Assembly: GCF_910594005.1 (NCBI RefSeq)
Contig: NC_057825.1
Location: 49,879,037 to 49,943,036 of the forward strand
DNA length: 64,000 nt
DNA from: Cervus elaphus
Taxonomy: Eukaryota > Chordata > Mammalia > Artiodactyla > Cervidae
Reading direction: 5' to 3'
How positions within the stretch are numbered: the stretch's first letter is position 1; each line of letters begins with the position of its first letter. Of the stretch, positions 46,275 to 55,584 are shown one piece after another. The position numbers and the translations under genes were made by a program. The notes below the pieces were generated by a model, which ran no database searches, was not told the origin of the DNA, and saw only the letters and a program-made list of their open reading frames with translations.

Positions 46275-47840
46275 TCACACCTCGCATTCTCTCGCGGGCT
46301 GCTGGTGGCAGGTACACGAGCCATACTCGTTGATGATGACCAGGGCTCCCTCAATGTGGTTCGGTTTGTAATCAACGTAGTATTCCTGGGCAGACATGGC
46401 AGCCATCTGATGCATGGTCTGTTTCTGCTTTTGCTTCCTGCGCTGCGTGACAAAGCACTGTCTGAGCTGCCTGAGGCTGGCTGGGAAACACTTCCAGGAG
46501 ACATAGAGCACCAAGACCACGATGAGGAAGGAGAAGATGAGGGCCATGGTGCCGGTGACCACCTTGTGGATCTGCACGGCATTCTCGGCGTGCTCGCCGG
46601 GGAGAGCCACGGTGACAGGCTCGGGCGTGCTGTCGGGCTGCCCCTCCCTGTCGTCAGCGAGTGTGGTGGCCGGGCCGGCGGGGGACCCCAGGTCGCTGCG
46701 GTTGGTGACGGCCGAGAGCAGGTGGCCGCTGGTGGGCTCGGCTCCCTCCTCACACAGGTGGAACGCATACACGGCGTCCAGGACGTCCTCGCCCTGCGCG
46801 TACTCGGGGCTGGCGCACTGCAAGTTGCCATCGTAGCGCCCCTGGAAGTTGTTGAGCCAGGAGGCCAGAGCGCACACGTTGCGCCCACAGTCCCAGAGGT
46901 TCCCGGCCAGGGTGATGCTGGTCAGCGACTTCCAGGAGCTGAGGATCCGGGGCTCGACGTAGGTGAGGCGGTTGGAGTCCAGCTGCAGGGACTGGAGGTG
47001 CGGCACGGTCTCGAACACGTGGGGCTCCATGTACTCGATCTCGTTGCCCGACAGGTCCATTTTCTCCAGGTTCCACACCCAGTCCAGCGAGCTGACCACA
47101 ATGGCCACCTTGTTCCTCCTCAGGCAAAGCGAGTGCAGGGAGATGAGGCGCGGGAAGTGGGCGAGGTTCACCTTGACCAAATCGTTGTGCTCCAAGTGCA
47201 GTTCGGTGAGCTTGAACAAGCCGGCGAAAGAGTTGCGCGCCAGACTCTTGAGCTGATTGTATCCGATGTCGAGAAACTTGAGGCTGCGGCAGTCCTGGAA
47301 GATGCGCACGGGCACGAACTGGATGGCGTTGGCCCGCATGTGCAGCGTGGTGAGCTTCCGCAGCCCGTGGAAGAGGTCGGGCGCCAGCGCCTGCAGCTTG
47401 TTGTACGAGAGGTCCACGCTGCGCAGGTTGGGCATGGGCCGGAAGGTGGTGTTGGCCAGCTGGGTGATCTGGTTGGAACTCAGGGTGAGTTCCTTAACTC
47501 GGCGCAGTTTCTGAAAGGCGTCCCCCTGCACCGAGCAGATGTGATTGTGATCCAGATAGAGCCACGTGAGCTGCATTAACCCCGTGAACTGGCCGGCGCG
47601 CAGCTCCGAGAGGCCGTTGTAGCGCAGGGACAAGCCCAGCAGGCCGGACAGGTTGTGGGGCGCCTCGGTGAGGTTGAGCGCCTCGCAGTAGAGCAGCCGC
47701 CCCTCGCACCGGCACAGCTGCGGGCACCCGCTGGGGGCGGCGGGCAGCATCTGAAAGCAGGCCCCCAGCAAACACAAGACCACCCCCGAGGGCCTCCTCA
47801 GCAGCCAGTGTAGACAGAGCCCGAGCAGCAGGAAATCCAT
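46275..47840 (-). CDS. LRRTM1: Leucine-rich repeat transmembrane neuronal protein 1
   Basis: This is a postsynaptic adhesion protein that binds presynaptic neurexins and promotes excitatory synapse formation. The single-exon frame encodes 521 residues. Hydrophobic signal sequence at about 1-35. LRRNT cap with Cys39, 43, 45 and 52. About ten leucine-rich repeats at 63-310. LRRCT cap with Cys318, 323, 342 and 363. A Ser/Thr/Pro-rich stalk at 365-420. One membrane helix at about 428-448. A basic juxtamembrane stretch (RRKQKQKQ, 467-474) and a C-terminal PDZ-type ligand ECEV. Asn-X-Ser/Thr sites lie at 56, 63, 130 and 380. The start is the family start and has G at +4. From memory the human protein is 522 residues, and one Gly of its LPGGEH stretch is absent here. 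Residue 129 is Ala where the human protein and LRRTM2 have Pro. No frameshift or stop. Known in humans as a paternally expressed gene nested antisense in CTNNA2. Confidence 0.98.
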   Translation of the reverse strand: MDFLLLGLCLHWLLRRPSGVVLCLLGACFQMLPAAPSGCPQLCRCEGRLLYCEALNLTEAPHNLSGLLGLSLRYNGLSELRAGQFTGLMQLTWLYLDHNHICSVQGDAFQKLRRVKELTLSSNQITQLANTTFRPMPNLRSVDLSYNKLQALAPDLFHGLRKLTTLHMRANAIQFVPVRIFQDCRSLKFLDIGYNQLKSLARNSFAGLFKLTELHLEHNDLVKVNLAHFPRLISLHSLCLRRNKVAIVVSSLDWVWNLEKMDLSGNEIEYMEPHVFETVPHLQSLQLDSNRLTYVEPRILSSWKSLTSITLAGNLWDCGRNVCALASWLNNFQGRYDGNLQCASPEYAQGEDVLDAVYAFHLCEEGAEPTSGHLLSAVTNRSDLGSPAGPATTLADDREGQPDSTPEPVTVALPGEHAENAVQIHKVVTGTMALIFSFLIVVLVLYVSWKCFPASLRQLRQCFVTQRRKQKQKQTMHQMAAMSAQEYYVDYKPNHIEGALVIINEYGSCTCHQQPARECEV

Positions 47841-47878
47841 TAGCGAGAATCTTTCCAGAGAGGCTGGAGAATGTCCAT
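47840..47878 (-). promoter_or_regulatory. LRRTM1: Upstream ORF overlapping the LRRTM1 start codon
   Basis: On the minus strand an ATG at 47878-47876 opens a 12-codon frame that stops at TAA (47842-47840). The last A of that stop is the first base of the LRRTM1 ATG, giving TAATG. If it lies in the mature 5' leader, as expected from its position next to the coding start, it should act on translation of LRRTM1 by reinitiation or leaky scanning. Both ATGs have G at +4 and C at -3. Confidence 0.6.
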
Positions 47879-47899
47879 TGGAAGCGCTCGGTCAGAAAT

Positions 47900-48178
47900 C
47901 TACATCATATTTTATTCCGAGGGAGGGGGGGCGGGGGAGGGGGGAGAAAAGGGCAACAATCAAATAAATATATTGAAATAAAGCAGGACCCCCCCCCCCA
48001 CTCCCCAAAGCCACACGTTCACCTCTAAGCATGCAGAAAGCTGGGCAGCATAGAAAGTTCACAGCCACGGAAAAAGATCAAAGAGATGGTGATTTGGTCC
48101 ATGTTAGATGCTGCAGCAAAGAAAAGGGAGGAAAAAAAAAAAATCTTCGGGAAAGAATTTAATTAAAAAGTGTCTTAC
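47900..48178 (-). other. LRRTM1: Candidate LRRTM1 5'UTR intron
   Basis: On the minus strand GTAAGA at 48178-48173 is a good splice donor (exon end ...GTGG), and GATGTAG ending at 47900 is a plausible acceptor. A pyrimidine-rich stretch lies upstream at 47921-47944. LRRTM1 is known to have a non-coding first exon and all its coding sequence in the second, which fits. The exact junctions are my guess. The interval also holds an 11-C run (47989-47999). Confidence 0.45.
47921..47944 (+). repeat. G-quadruplex-forming tract
   Basis: Four or more G runs of at least three (GGGAGGGGGGGCGGGGGAGG and on) on the plus strand. On the LRRTM1 strand the same bases form the pyrimidine tract of the candidate splice acceptor. 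Confidence 0.75.
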
Positions 48179-48249
48179 CCACCCTTTTCCAGAGAGTGAC
48201 AACCTCCATTCAGCTGCTCCCTTTGTGTGCAGGCTAATTATATGCAGGG

Positions 48250-48800
48250 CGAGAGAAGACCCCTCTGTGTTTCCGAGGCAGCCCCGGTCCGCGGCCGGCG
48301 GATCTGGCAGGCGCACAATGTCTCACTTTGCTGCTCGGCTCCGGGCTGCAAGGGCTGCCGGCGAGGCGGGGAGGCGACTTCTAGGACCTGCAAGTTTCCC
48401 AACTACGTGCGGGGAGCCGGGGTTTCGCCTTCCTGCCGCTGTCCTTTCCCTCTGCAGTTCGGACTGTGACGTTGTGGGGAAAAAAAAAAAAAAGCAACTC
48501 CAAACTCGGGGCTCGCGACTCCCCAGGATTTGACAGTCTGGTTAATGTCCGTCATTGGAAAGGACCCCTGACCGGCGCCACCTTTTCCTCCGCGGAGACC
48601 GCCTGCCATTCGAGCCCGGGGCGGCTGCGGAGAGCGGGCTCGCTCATCCTTTGCGGGCGGCGGGGAGGTGCGGGCGGCGGCGCGGGGAGCAGGGAGCGGC
48701 GCCCCGGCTCCTTCCCTCCGCCAGGCAGTGTGCGGCGCGAGCTTGCACCGGCACCTACTGCTCACTGAGTGTCGTAAGCTGCTCACGATTGTGCGTCTTC
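48250..48800. promoter_or_regulatory. CpG-rich bidirectional LRRTM1/CTNNA2 promoter region
   Basis: GC content and CpG density jump here relative to the AT-rich surroundings (for example GCGGGCGGCGGGGAGGTGCG near 48653 and GGAGCGGCGCCCCGGCTCC near 48694). No TATA box is evident. It lies upstream of LRRTM1 on the minus strand. In humans the LRRTM1/CTNNA2 locus is reported to have a bidirectional promoter that also starts an N-terminally truncated CTNNA2 transcript on the opposite strand. Candidate plus-strand donors for such a first exon are GTAAGC at 48774, GTACGT at 49091 and GTAGGA at 49332. None can be chosen from sequence alone. Confidence 0.65.
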
Positions 48801-51800
48801 CCGGAGCACCTCAGACATGGGCAGATTGAAAAGGGGTGGGCAGAAAACCAACATTTTCCCGAACCACTAAAGTAATATATGTTCTTTGATGAAAAGGAAA
48901 ACACTTTCAGCTTTTTGGTCCATATTTCAAAAAAAAAAAAAAAAAGAGGGGGATGGAGGTATGGGAAAGCATCATCAACCACTGAGATATTTCCAAGTGG
49001 GAGACTGAAATACTCTGTTCTGCTCCCCCTCTCCTTTCCCTTTGAGGAATGCCTCCCCCCTCCCGCTTTAAAGCTGTCTACGTGTAAGAGGTACGTAGGA
49101 ATCCGTAGAGAAATCAACATTTGGTCCCTTGCTTTAGAAAAGCAACTTGAGAGGAGCTAGAGGAAGGCAATGATTGTGGGGACTTGGCTGAGATTTTTTT
49201 TTTTTTTTTTCTTCCTTGCGGGCACTGGAGTTCTGCAGTCAGCCAGCCCTTTTGGGTGGTGGATGGGGTGGGGGTGGGGTGGGGGAATGCTTTTCAAACT
49301 CGGTCGATTTGGGAAGCCATCCCAGTCCAAAGGTAGGAGACCCAGAGTGGCTGAAATGTATGTGTATCTGTGTACAGAGAGTCTTTCTTGCCCAAGATCC
49401 CTCCGGAGCTTCACCAGGCTCCATACATGTCTGTGAGGTCCCGGGTGGATTAAAGAAAGATTTTACTGCCGGACACCGGGAGGGCTGACCCTGGCGTGCT
49501 GCTCACGGTGATTACAGAGCCCTGCAGTACACTCCACTCCAGGGGAATAGTCCAGAGAAAGAGCCGAGAAGGGGTCGTTTAAACCCACTTCCATACACAC
49601 CTCTACTTAAGCTTTGACACTGTTACTAAATTGTGCCTTCTGAGTGTGAAGAGACGTCCTTGCCTGATTATTTCCATTAACAATCATTTATGGATGGGCT
49701 CCTTCAGCTTATGATGAGCTCTATCTTGTCTCAGCTTGTTTGGAGAGGCTCTGCATTGCTATGGTCAGGAACCTGTTGGTCGTTTTTTTTTTCTGTTTTT
49801 TTTTTTTTAGGATGACAGAAGCCCTCCTGGAAGTGAGTGGATAAGCCTACCTTCTTGACTAAGATGCCCAGAATGGTGATAGGGAGAATCAAATGTGAAT
49901 TCCCATCTCCTCACTTTGAATTTCTATCATGTCTGACTGTTAGGTACTGAAAGTAAGTGGGCATCATCTGTAGTTGTACTCACATTTGATAAGAATGAAC
50001 TGGACTTGCTTTGGACAGGTAACTTGGCTGGGCCTTAACACCCAAGCTGAAGACACCAACCAGTAGAATCAAAGTCACCAAAAACTGGTGGTACTTTTCA
50101 GGAAAAGTCATACGAACAAGGGCATGAATCATTCCATTTTTGTATTCCTCTGAGCTCTGCCCTGGTCATTCATCTCTGAGATGCATCATTTAATTGGAAG
50201 GAAAACAAATCTGAATGTCCTAGACATCACATGCTGTCTTAGGAGCTAAAAGAGACATTTGAAAATCAACCCCCTTAATTTTGTACATAGCAAAACCCAG
50301 GCAAAGATTCACTGGGTGATTATTCAAGGTCTCACAGCTTCTTACAAGGTCTCACAGCTCCTCTCCCACATCAAAGTGGTGGTCTTCCCATCCCATTCTT
50401 GATGGTTGCCTCGCGGTCACTCCTGCCTCTTTCTCAACTCTGTGCTGAGCACCTGCGGGTTTTCTCCTGGCACCTTTAAGGTGCTGCAGAACACTTTAAC
50501 AGACAAACAATTTCACCATCAAGTGTTTTCGCCTCTTGCCAAGACAATTATTCCTGACAGCAAGCCGGCTGATTGAGCCATAAACTATAAAGGGTTGGGA
50601 GGCTGGGGCGGGCAGGGGTAAACACTGGCCAACCATTCAGCAAGTACTGTTGCGTACAAGCCACCCAATCCCCATGGCTGCAAGGAAGAAAATTCTCCTA
50701 ATGTAGGCAGCTTGGCAAAGTGATGATAGAGCCTGCCAAATGGGCAAGAAGAGGTCCCACTTTGGATGTCACTTGATTTGTAGAGCTGGTATAGAGAGGC
50801 AGAAAAGAGTTGAGTGTTGGCAAGAAGGAAGGAGAATAAAATTAAATTCACTGCATTTATATGTGAGTTTTCGGCTGTAATTAAAATATATGTATGTACA
50901 TATATATATTGCTTTTCACATTATTATCCCGCAAATCATTTCATCTGGATGGTATCTTTAAACCTTTCCCACTTCTAATGTGGCAAGTTTGCATCTTTTC
51001 TACGGTTTTAAACCCCTTGGCAGAACCGTATACATTAACAGATTGAAATGAGCTTTATTGAAATTTAGCTATTCTAAGTCATCTGAGTTGCAGAATCCCA
51101 ATTTATTATGTATTTAAAGCATACCAGCCCTGATTAAATCAATGCAAATTAGGTTAAATAAGAACAACATGAATCAAGTGTTTCAGCAAAGTTGAGTTGA
51201 GAAACGACAACTTTTGAGTCACCACAGCAAGTTGATGTGGCTGGTTTTCACCAGTTTTAAAGTCATGCGTCTTAGGGTCCAACACAATTAAAAAGTAAGA
51301 AAAGGAAAGAGTTCGCCTAAAGTTCTCTTGTTCCTCTTGTTTGAGCTCTCATATCTCTGTACCTCTCTTGTGAAAACATCTAATGTGCTAGGTTATAATG
51401 TGACAGTTGTGTGTATACGTGATCAATCTCTTTTTCCGGGCTAACACAACTTTCTGTTGGTAGATGTCTTCTTGAGCCTTGGATGTTGATGAGAGATACT
51501 TTTTACCCTTTAAAACACCCTTGATAGCTTCCATGTTTGTACAGGGGAAAAGATTAGGCATATCTTCCTAGTTGAGCATCAAGAAAACCACCTCAAGCCA
51601 TCAGGCCAACATGTGATTGGGGAGTGGGGTAAGAAAGGACAAGAATCTTGAAATTGAGGCTTCTGAAAATGGGAAGAAACTCTGAGGTAGTTGAAGTGTG
51701 AGTCTGATTGCCAAAACACAATCTGGAACTAAGAGGAGGTGGAAGAGCGAGTTTGATGCAGCTGGGGAGGCCAGAAGTATAGCTTGGAGGAAGGAGAGGT

Positions 51801-51937
51801 AATTAATTCCTCTTCTTCTAAACCTTATACATTTAACTTTGCATAATAAACTCTCCTGCTTTTTCTTGGTACTTGATGTAGTGATGGGGTGGGGAGTGGT
51901 CACACACAGATTACTGTATACATACATACATATATAT
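48801..51937. other. Repeat-free region upstream of LRRTM1, possible enhancers
   Basis: No ruminant SINE or LINE. A and T homopolymers lie at 48927-48944, 49194-49210 and 49781-49808. Two blocks look like conserved non-coding sequence: about 50500-50600 and about 50910-51260, the latter clean AT-rich with CAAATTAGG and TTTATTATG-type motifs. A 15-base unit CAAGGTCTCACAGCT is repeated at 50325 and 50345 inside a MIR-like remnant. Plus-strand first-exon sequence of a short CTNNA2 transcript may lie in its left part. Confidence 0.45.
49265..49285 (+). repeat. G-quadruplex-forming tract
   Basis: GGGG-T-GGGGG-T-GGGG-T-GGGGG: four G runs with one-base loops, the most stable class of G4 sequence. 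It lies on the CTNNA2-sense strand just downstream of the promoter block. Confidence 0.85.
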
Positions 51938-52218
51938 CAGTTCAGTTCAGTCGCTCAGTTGTGTCTGACTCTTTGTGACTCCATGGACTGCAGCACACCA
52001 GGCTTCCCTATTTATCACCAACTCCTGGAGCCTACTCAAACTCATGTCCATCACGTCAGTGATGCCATCCAACCATCTCAGAACACCCCCTTCTCCTGCC
52101 TTCAATCTTCCCCAGCATCAGGGTCTTTTCCAGTGAGTTGGTTCTTTGCATCAGGTGGCCAAAGTAATTGGAGTTTCAGCTTCAGCATCAGTCCTTCCAG
52201 TGAATATTCAGGACTGAA
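51938..52218 (-). repeat. BovB 3'-end / ART2A-type fragment
   Basis: A reverse copy of BovB 3' sequence (CAGTTCAGTTCAGTCGCTCA, then GTGATGCCATCCAACC, ending TATTCAGGACTGA). It is the first ruminant-specific repeat met on the right side of LRRTM1. Confidence 0.92.
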
Positions 52219-53504
52219 TATGTTGTATCTATGAATATGTTGTACCTCTCCCATTTCATCTCAACTGAAAGCCATCTCCAATTTGTTTGAGTCAATAGTT
52301 TGTGAACCAAGAGGTACAAGTAATAAAAGTCTGATATAAGCATGCATTCTGAAGACTGGCCTTCCATTAGGCGTCCTTGGCGGTGCTCAGGACAAGAGAG
52401 ATTCAAGTCGTGATTTTAATGTTCTTTCAGTGCTTGCACCAGCCTGGACCTTGATCTTTATGTGATTATCTTTAATTTTCAGTAGCAGTGAGCCATGGCT
52501 TTTCTTTAAAAGGAAACATTTAAAGGTAGGGAAGGAGGGTGGGAGTCACAATATCAAAAGGAGAAAATTAAGTCTGTTGTTCCTATGGGCAGGCCGCATA
52601 CAACTGGCCTTTTACAACATGCTTTGCAAAATGTATGTGGAGCCAAAGGGTAAGGACTTAAGGCTTCTCTCAGGAGATCTACTTAAAAGGAGCATATTTT
52701 TTTAAAAAAAGGTCATTTTCCTTATCAAACTTTATCCTCCTCTTAGAACAAGGTAGTAATATGGATAGCGCTAAGGCAGAACTTACTATGCTCAGTGCAA
52801 GATGTTAAATCATGGGAGTTAACCAAGGAAATGCAATGACTCAGTGCTTTCCTCCTGGAACTTTAGGTAGGAGAAAGAAGCAGACACTGAGGGACTTTGC
52901 TGATAATATTTATTTATTGCCCAGTGCTTGAGAGCAAATGTCCCCAGAACACATAAATGAGAAGAGCTGACAGGTAAGATGGGGCCAATGCTAAAAAGCT
53001 TCACTGAAAAAGTAAAGTTTATGGAGTAAAGACTCAAGACGTAGACTCGCAGACCTGAGGGGTGACATCATGAAAGCATACCTACGATAGGGAACTGAAA
53101 GCCTTACATCTTGATGAGTGAATTGATTCCCTAGTTCCCAGAGGGAAAAAGAGGACAGGGACAGAGGAAGTGTTGGGAGAGGAAGGAAGTTGGTAAAGGG
53201 CTTCCAAACCTTCCCTGTATTAAGACCACGTATTGGTCCCCAGACCTAGTTCTTTAGCTAGGTGTGGTTTTACAAATACTGGTGATAAATTAAGTCTGGT
53301 TTAAATGATGCATCTTAGGTGGGAAATGTCTGTGACTTCAGGTATGTGGTCAAACTTGAGAAATGATAGCATAGCTTGTGTAATAACTTTTGAAGGTGAC
53401 CATTGCTAATTTGATGATTACCAGTTGCCATTAAATGAATTATATTTTTTAAAAAAGGGCTTCCAATGCTATGCTGAATTTTTTTTGTTTGCTGTATCCT
53501 TCTA
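52219..53504. other. Unassigned sequence
   Basis: No gene or repeat family is recognised in this AT-rich stretch. Confidence 0.4.
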
Positions 53505-53640
53505 GTTTTGAAGGAAATAGCAACCCACTCCAGTACTCTTGCCTGGAAAATTCCACGGACGGAGGAGCCTGGTAGGCTACAGTCTATAGGATCGCAAAGA
53601 GTTGGACATGACTGAGTGACTTCATGTTCACTTTCACTTT
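53505..53640 (+). repeat. Bov-A monomer fragment
   Basis: The right half of a Bov-A type SINE (AGGAAATAGCAACCCACTCC to CATGTTCACTTTCACTTT) with no tRNA-derived head. Confidence 0.9.
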
Positions 53641-54582
53641 CTAGTCTCGAAGACTGAACACCTTTGAGTTATCTTTGACTCTTGTAATAAATACGTGGGT
53701 TAGTTCCTGAGGCCTGTTCTGCTATCCCAGGCCCCACTCTGCAAGCTCCCTCTGCATTGTCATATGCTCTGATCATGCCATATTACACTTAACTGCTGTA
53801 TATACTCTCTTCATCTTTGCTTACCTTCATCCTCAGCATCCTTCAAGGTTGATGTTAAATTTCCTGTATGTCTTCTTTATCGATTCCCATGTAAAGAGAT
53901 CTCTCATTCTTCCGAACTCTGTTAACAGCTTACCTTTATCAATTCTGCTGCTGGTGCTGTTCACTTTATATGAGTGTAACAGTCATTTCTAATTATAGTA
54001 GTTTAGAACTGAATGCGACATTAAACATCTTGGAGCTTAGGAATAAAAAGACTTCTGCTTTCTCATTCTCTCTGAGTATGATCCTACACAGGTCACTCTA
54101 TTATCAGTGAAATAGGACCAAGGATGGCTATCTTAAAGGATTCTTGGGGAAAATTTGATGAGATCATGTATATTAGAGTTTTGCAACTCAAAAGTGTAAG
54201 CCTAGGACTAGCAGTCTTACAGCATGTTAGAAAGGCAGAAGCTTAGGTTTCTTTCTAGATCTGTGGAATCAAATCTGCATTTTACCATTAACTCCAGGTT
54301 AAAATTAAATTTTGAAAAGCATTCTATTAGAGCATTCTATTAGAAGTATTCATATTCTAACCTGAAAAAGTAACCCAGATATCATTAATGTCTAGTTTTA
54401 TAATTGAGGAATTGAAGGGTCAGAAATGTTAAGCGATTGCCTGAGATTGGTGGTAGAATTCAGATAAAAACCTTGCATCTTCTGAATCTTGTTCTGTCCT
54501 ATTAAATTCCAAACACAGAATTCAAAGTCTGTGTCTATCTCAGTACTTAGCACTTAGTGGGGCTCTTAATAAAGGTTGGTTG
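53641..54582 (+). repeat. L2- and MIR-like relics
   Basis: L2-like text at about 53720-54000 (CTCTGCAAGCTCCCTCTGC, ATCCTCAGCATCCTTCAAGG) and MIR-like text at about 54010-54170 and 54390-54560. A perfect 13-base tandem duplication AGCATTCTATTAG lies at 54318-54343. Confidence 0.5.
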
Positions 54583-54796
54583 CTTCCCAGATGGCACAGT
54601 GGTAAAAGAATTTGCCTGCCAGTGCAAGAGATGTGGGTTTGATCCCTGGGTTGGGAAGATCCTTTGGAGTAGGAGATGGCAACCTACTCCAGTCTTCTTG
54701 CTTGCAAAATTTCATGGACAGAGGAGACTGGTGAGCTACAGTCCATGGGGTTGCAAGGAGTCAGATAAGACTGAGCACACACACACACACACACCT
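54583..54796 (+). repeat. Bov-tA SINE with (CA)n tail
   Basis: A forward copy from GCTTCCCAGATGGCACAGTG to GACTGAGCACACACACACAC. The tail has become a CA microsatellite. Confidence 0.93.
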
Positions 54797-55284
54797 ATGG
54801 CAGCAAGTATAGAGCCCTTGTACGTGTTCTATGCATCCCCTGGCTTATATTACACCTCAGCTTTCTTATCACTCTCAGTCTGTATGTATTTCTCATGGAT
54901 GTTTAAGTTTGACTTTTTTATTAAGTAAAAATGAAGAAAGGGAAAAAAGACAAGAAAAAAAAAATTTTAAATGATGATTATCACCTAAAATTTAACCACC
55001 TGAAGATAAACTGTCAAGTGTTAAGCACATATTCTTCTGGAATTGGTCTATTTGATATGTATTTATATTTTCTAAAAATACAATAACATTATGCCAATAC
55101 ATACTACTTGGTAACTGATTTTTTCATTGTTGACATTTTCCCATAGCCAAATACAAATTGATAGGATCATCTTCAATAACTGCAAACCATTCTAATAAAT
55201 TTATCCATCTCTTCTTTTTTACCAGTTAGGTTGCATCTGGTTTTTAGCCATTATAAATTGACTGGGATGAACATCCTCATACAT
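54797..55284. other. Unassigned AT-rich sequence
   Basis: An A-rich stretch lies at about 54930-54970. The text at 55000-55280 (for example GTTAGGTTGCATCTGGTTTT, ATTATAAATTGACTGGGATG) resembles an L1 internal/3' relic, weakly. Confidence 0.35.
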
Positions 55285-55440
55285 ACACTACAATAGACTG
55301 ATGGTTTATATCCCCCCCCAAATTCATGTATTGAAACCTAATCCCCAATGTGGTGTTATATGGAGGTGGGGCCTGCCAGGGGTTATTAAGTCACAAGAGT
55401 AAAGCCCTCAAGATTGGGTTCAGAGGGTGAGGACTTTAAA
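55285..55440 (+). mobile_element. MaLR-type LTR fragment (probable)
   Basis: The order TAGACTGATGGTTTATATCC, a C run, AAATTCATGTATTGAAACC, AATCCCCAATGTGGTG, GGAGGTGGGGCCTGCC, then AGCCCTCAAGATTGGG matches the 5' part of an ERVL-MaLR (MLT1/MST-like) LTR. Only this part is preserved. Confidence 0.65.
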
Positions 55441-55550
55441 AAAAATCTTTCAATACCTAAGGCCAGATTGTCCTCCTGAAAGGTTGTACATATTTCAATC
55501 TCAATATCTCTTAATATCTCTTTTGCCGGTTTATTCTTTTCCTTGGTATA

Positions 55551-55582
<32 letters not shown>
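55551..55582. repeat. (CA)n microsatellite
   Basis: A pure CA dinucleotide run. Confidence 0.95.

Positions 55583-55584
<2 letters not shown>

Noticed and set aside
46184..46888. A 234-residue minus-strand frame overlapping the LRRTM1 3' coding end
   Set aside because: It is a shifted-frame shadow of LRRTM1 with low-complexity Ser/Pro/Arg composition.
46305..47579. A 424-residue open frame on the plus strand antisense to LRRTM1
   Set aside because: It lies wholly within the LRRTM1 coding sequence, has no recognisable domain, and is the usual by-product of GC-rich, strongly conserved codons on the other strand. Antisense CTNNA2 transcription could cover it, but there is no sign that it is translated.
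48108..48875. Overlapping 100-141 residue frames in the CpG-rich block
   Set aside because: They occur on both strands in GC-rich promoter sequence, have no domains, and cross expected transcript starts and the candidate splice donor.
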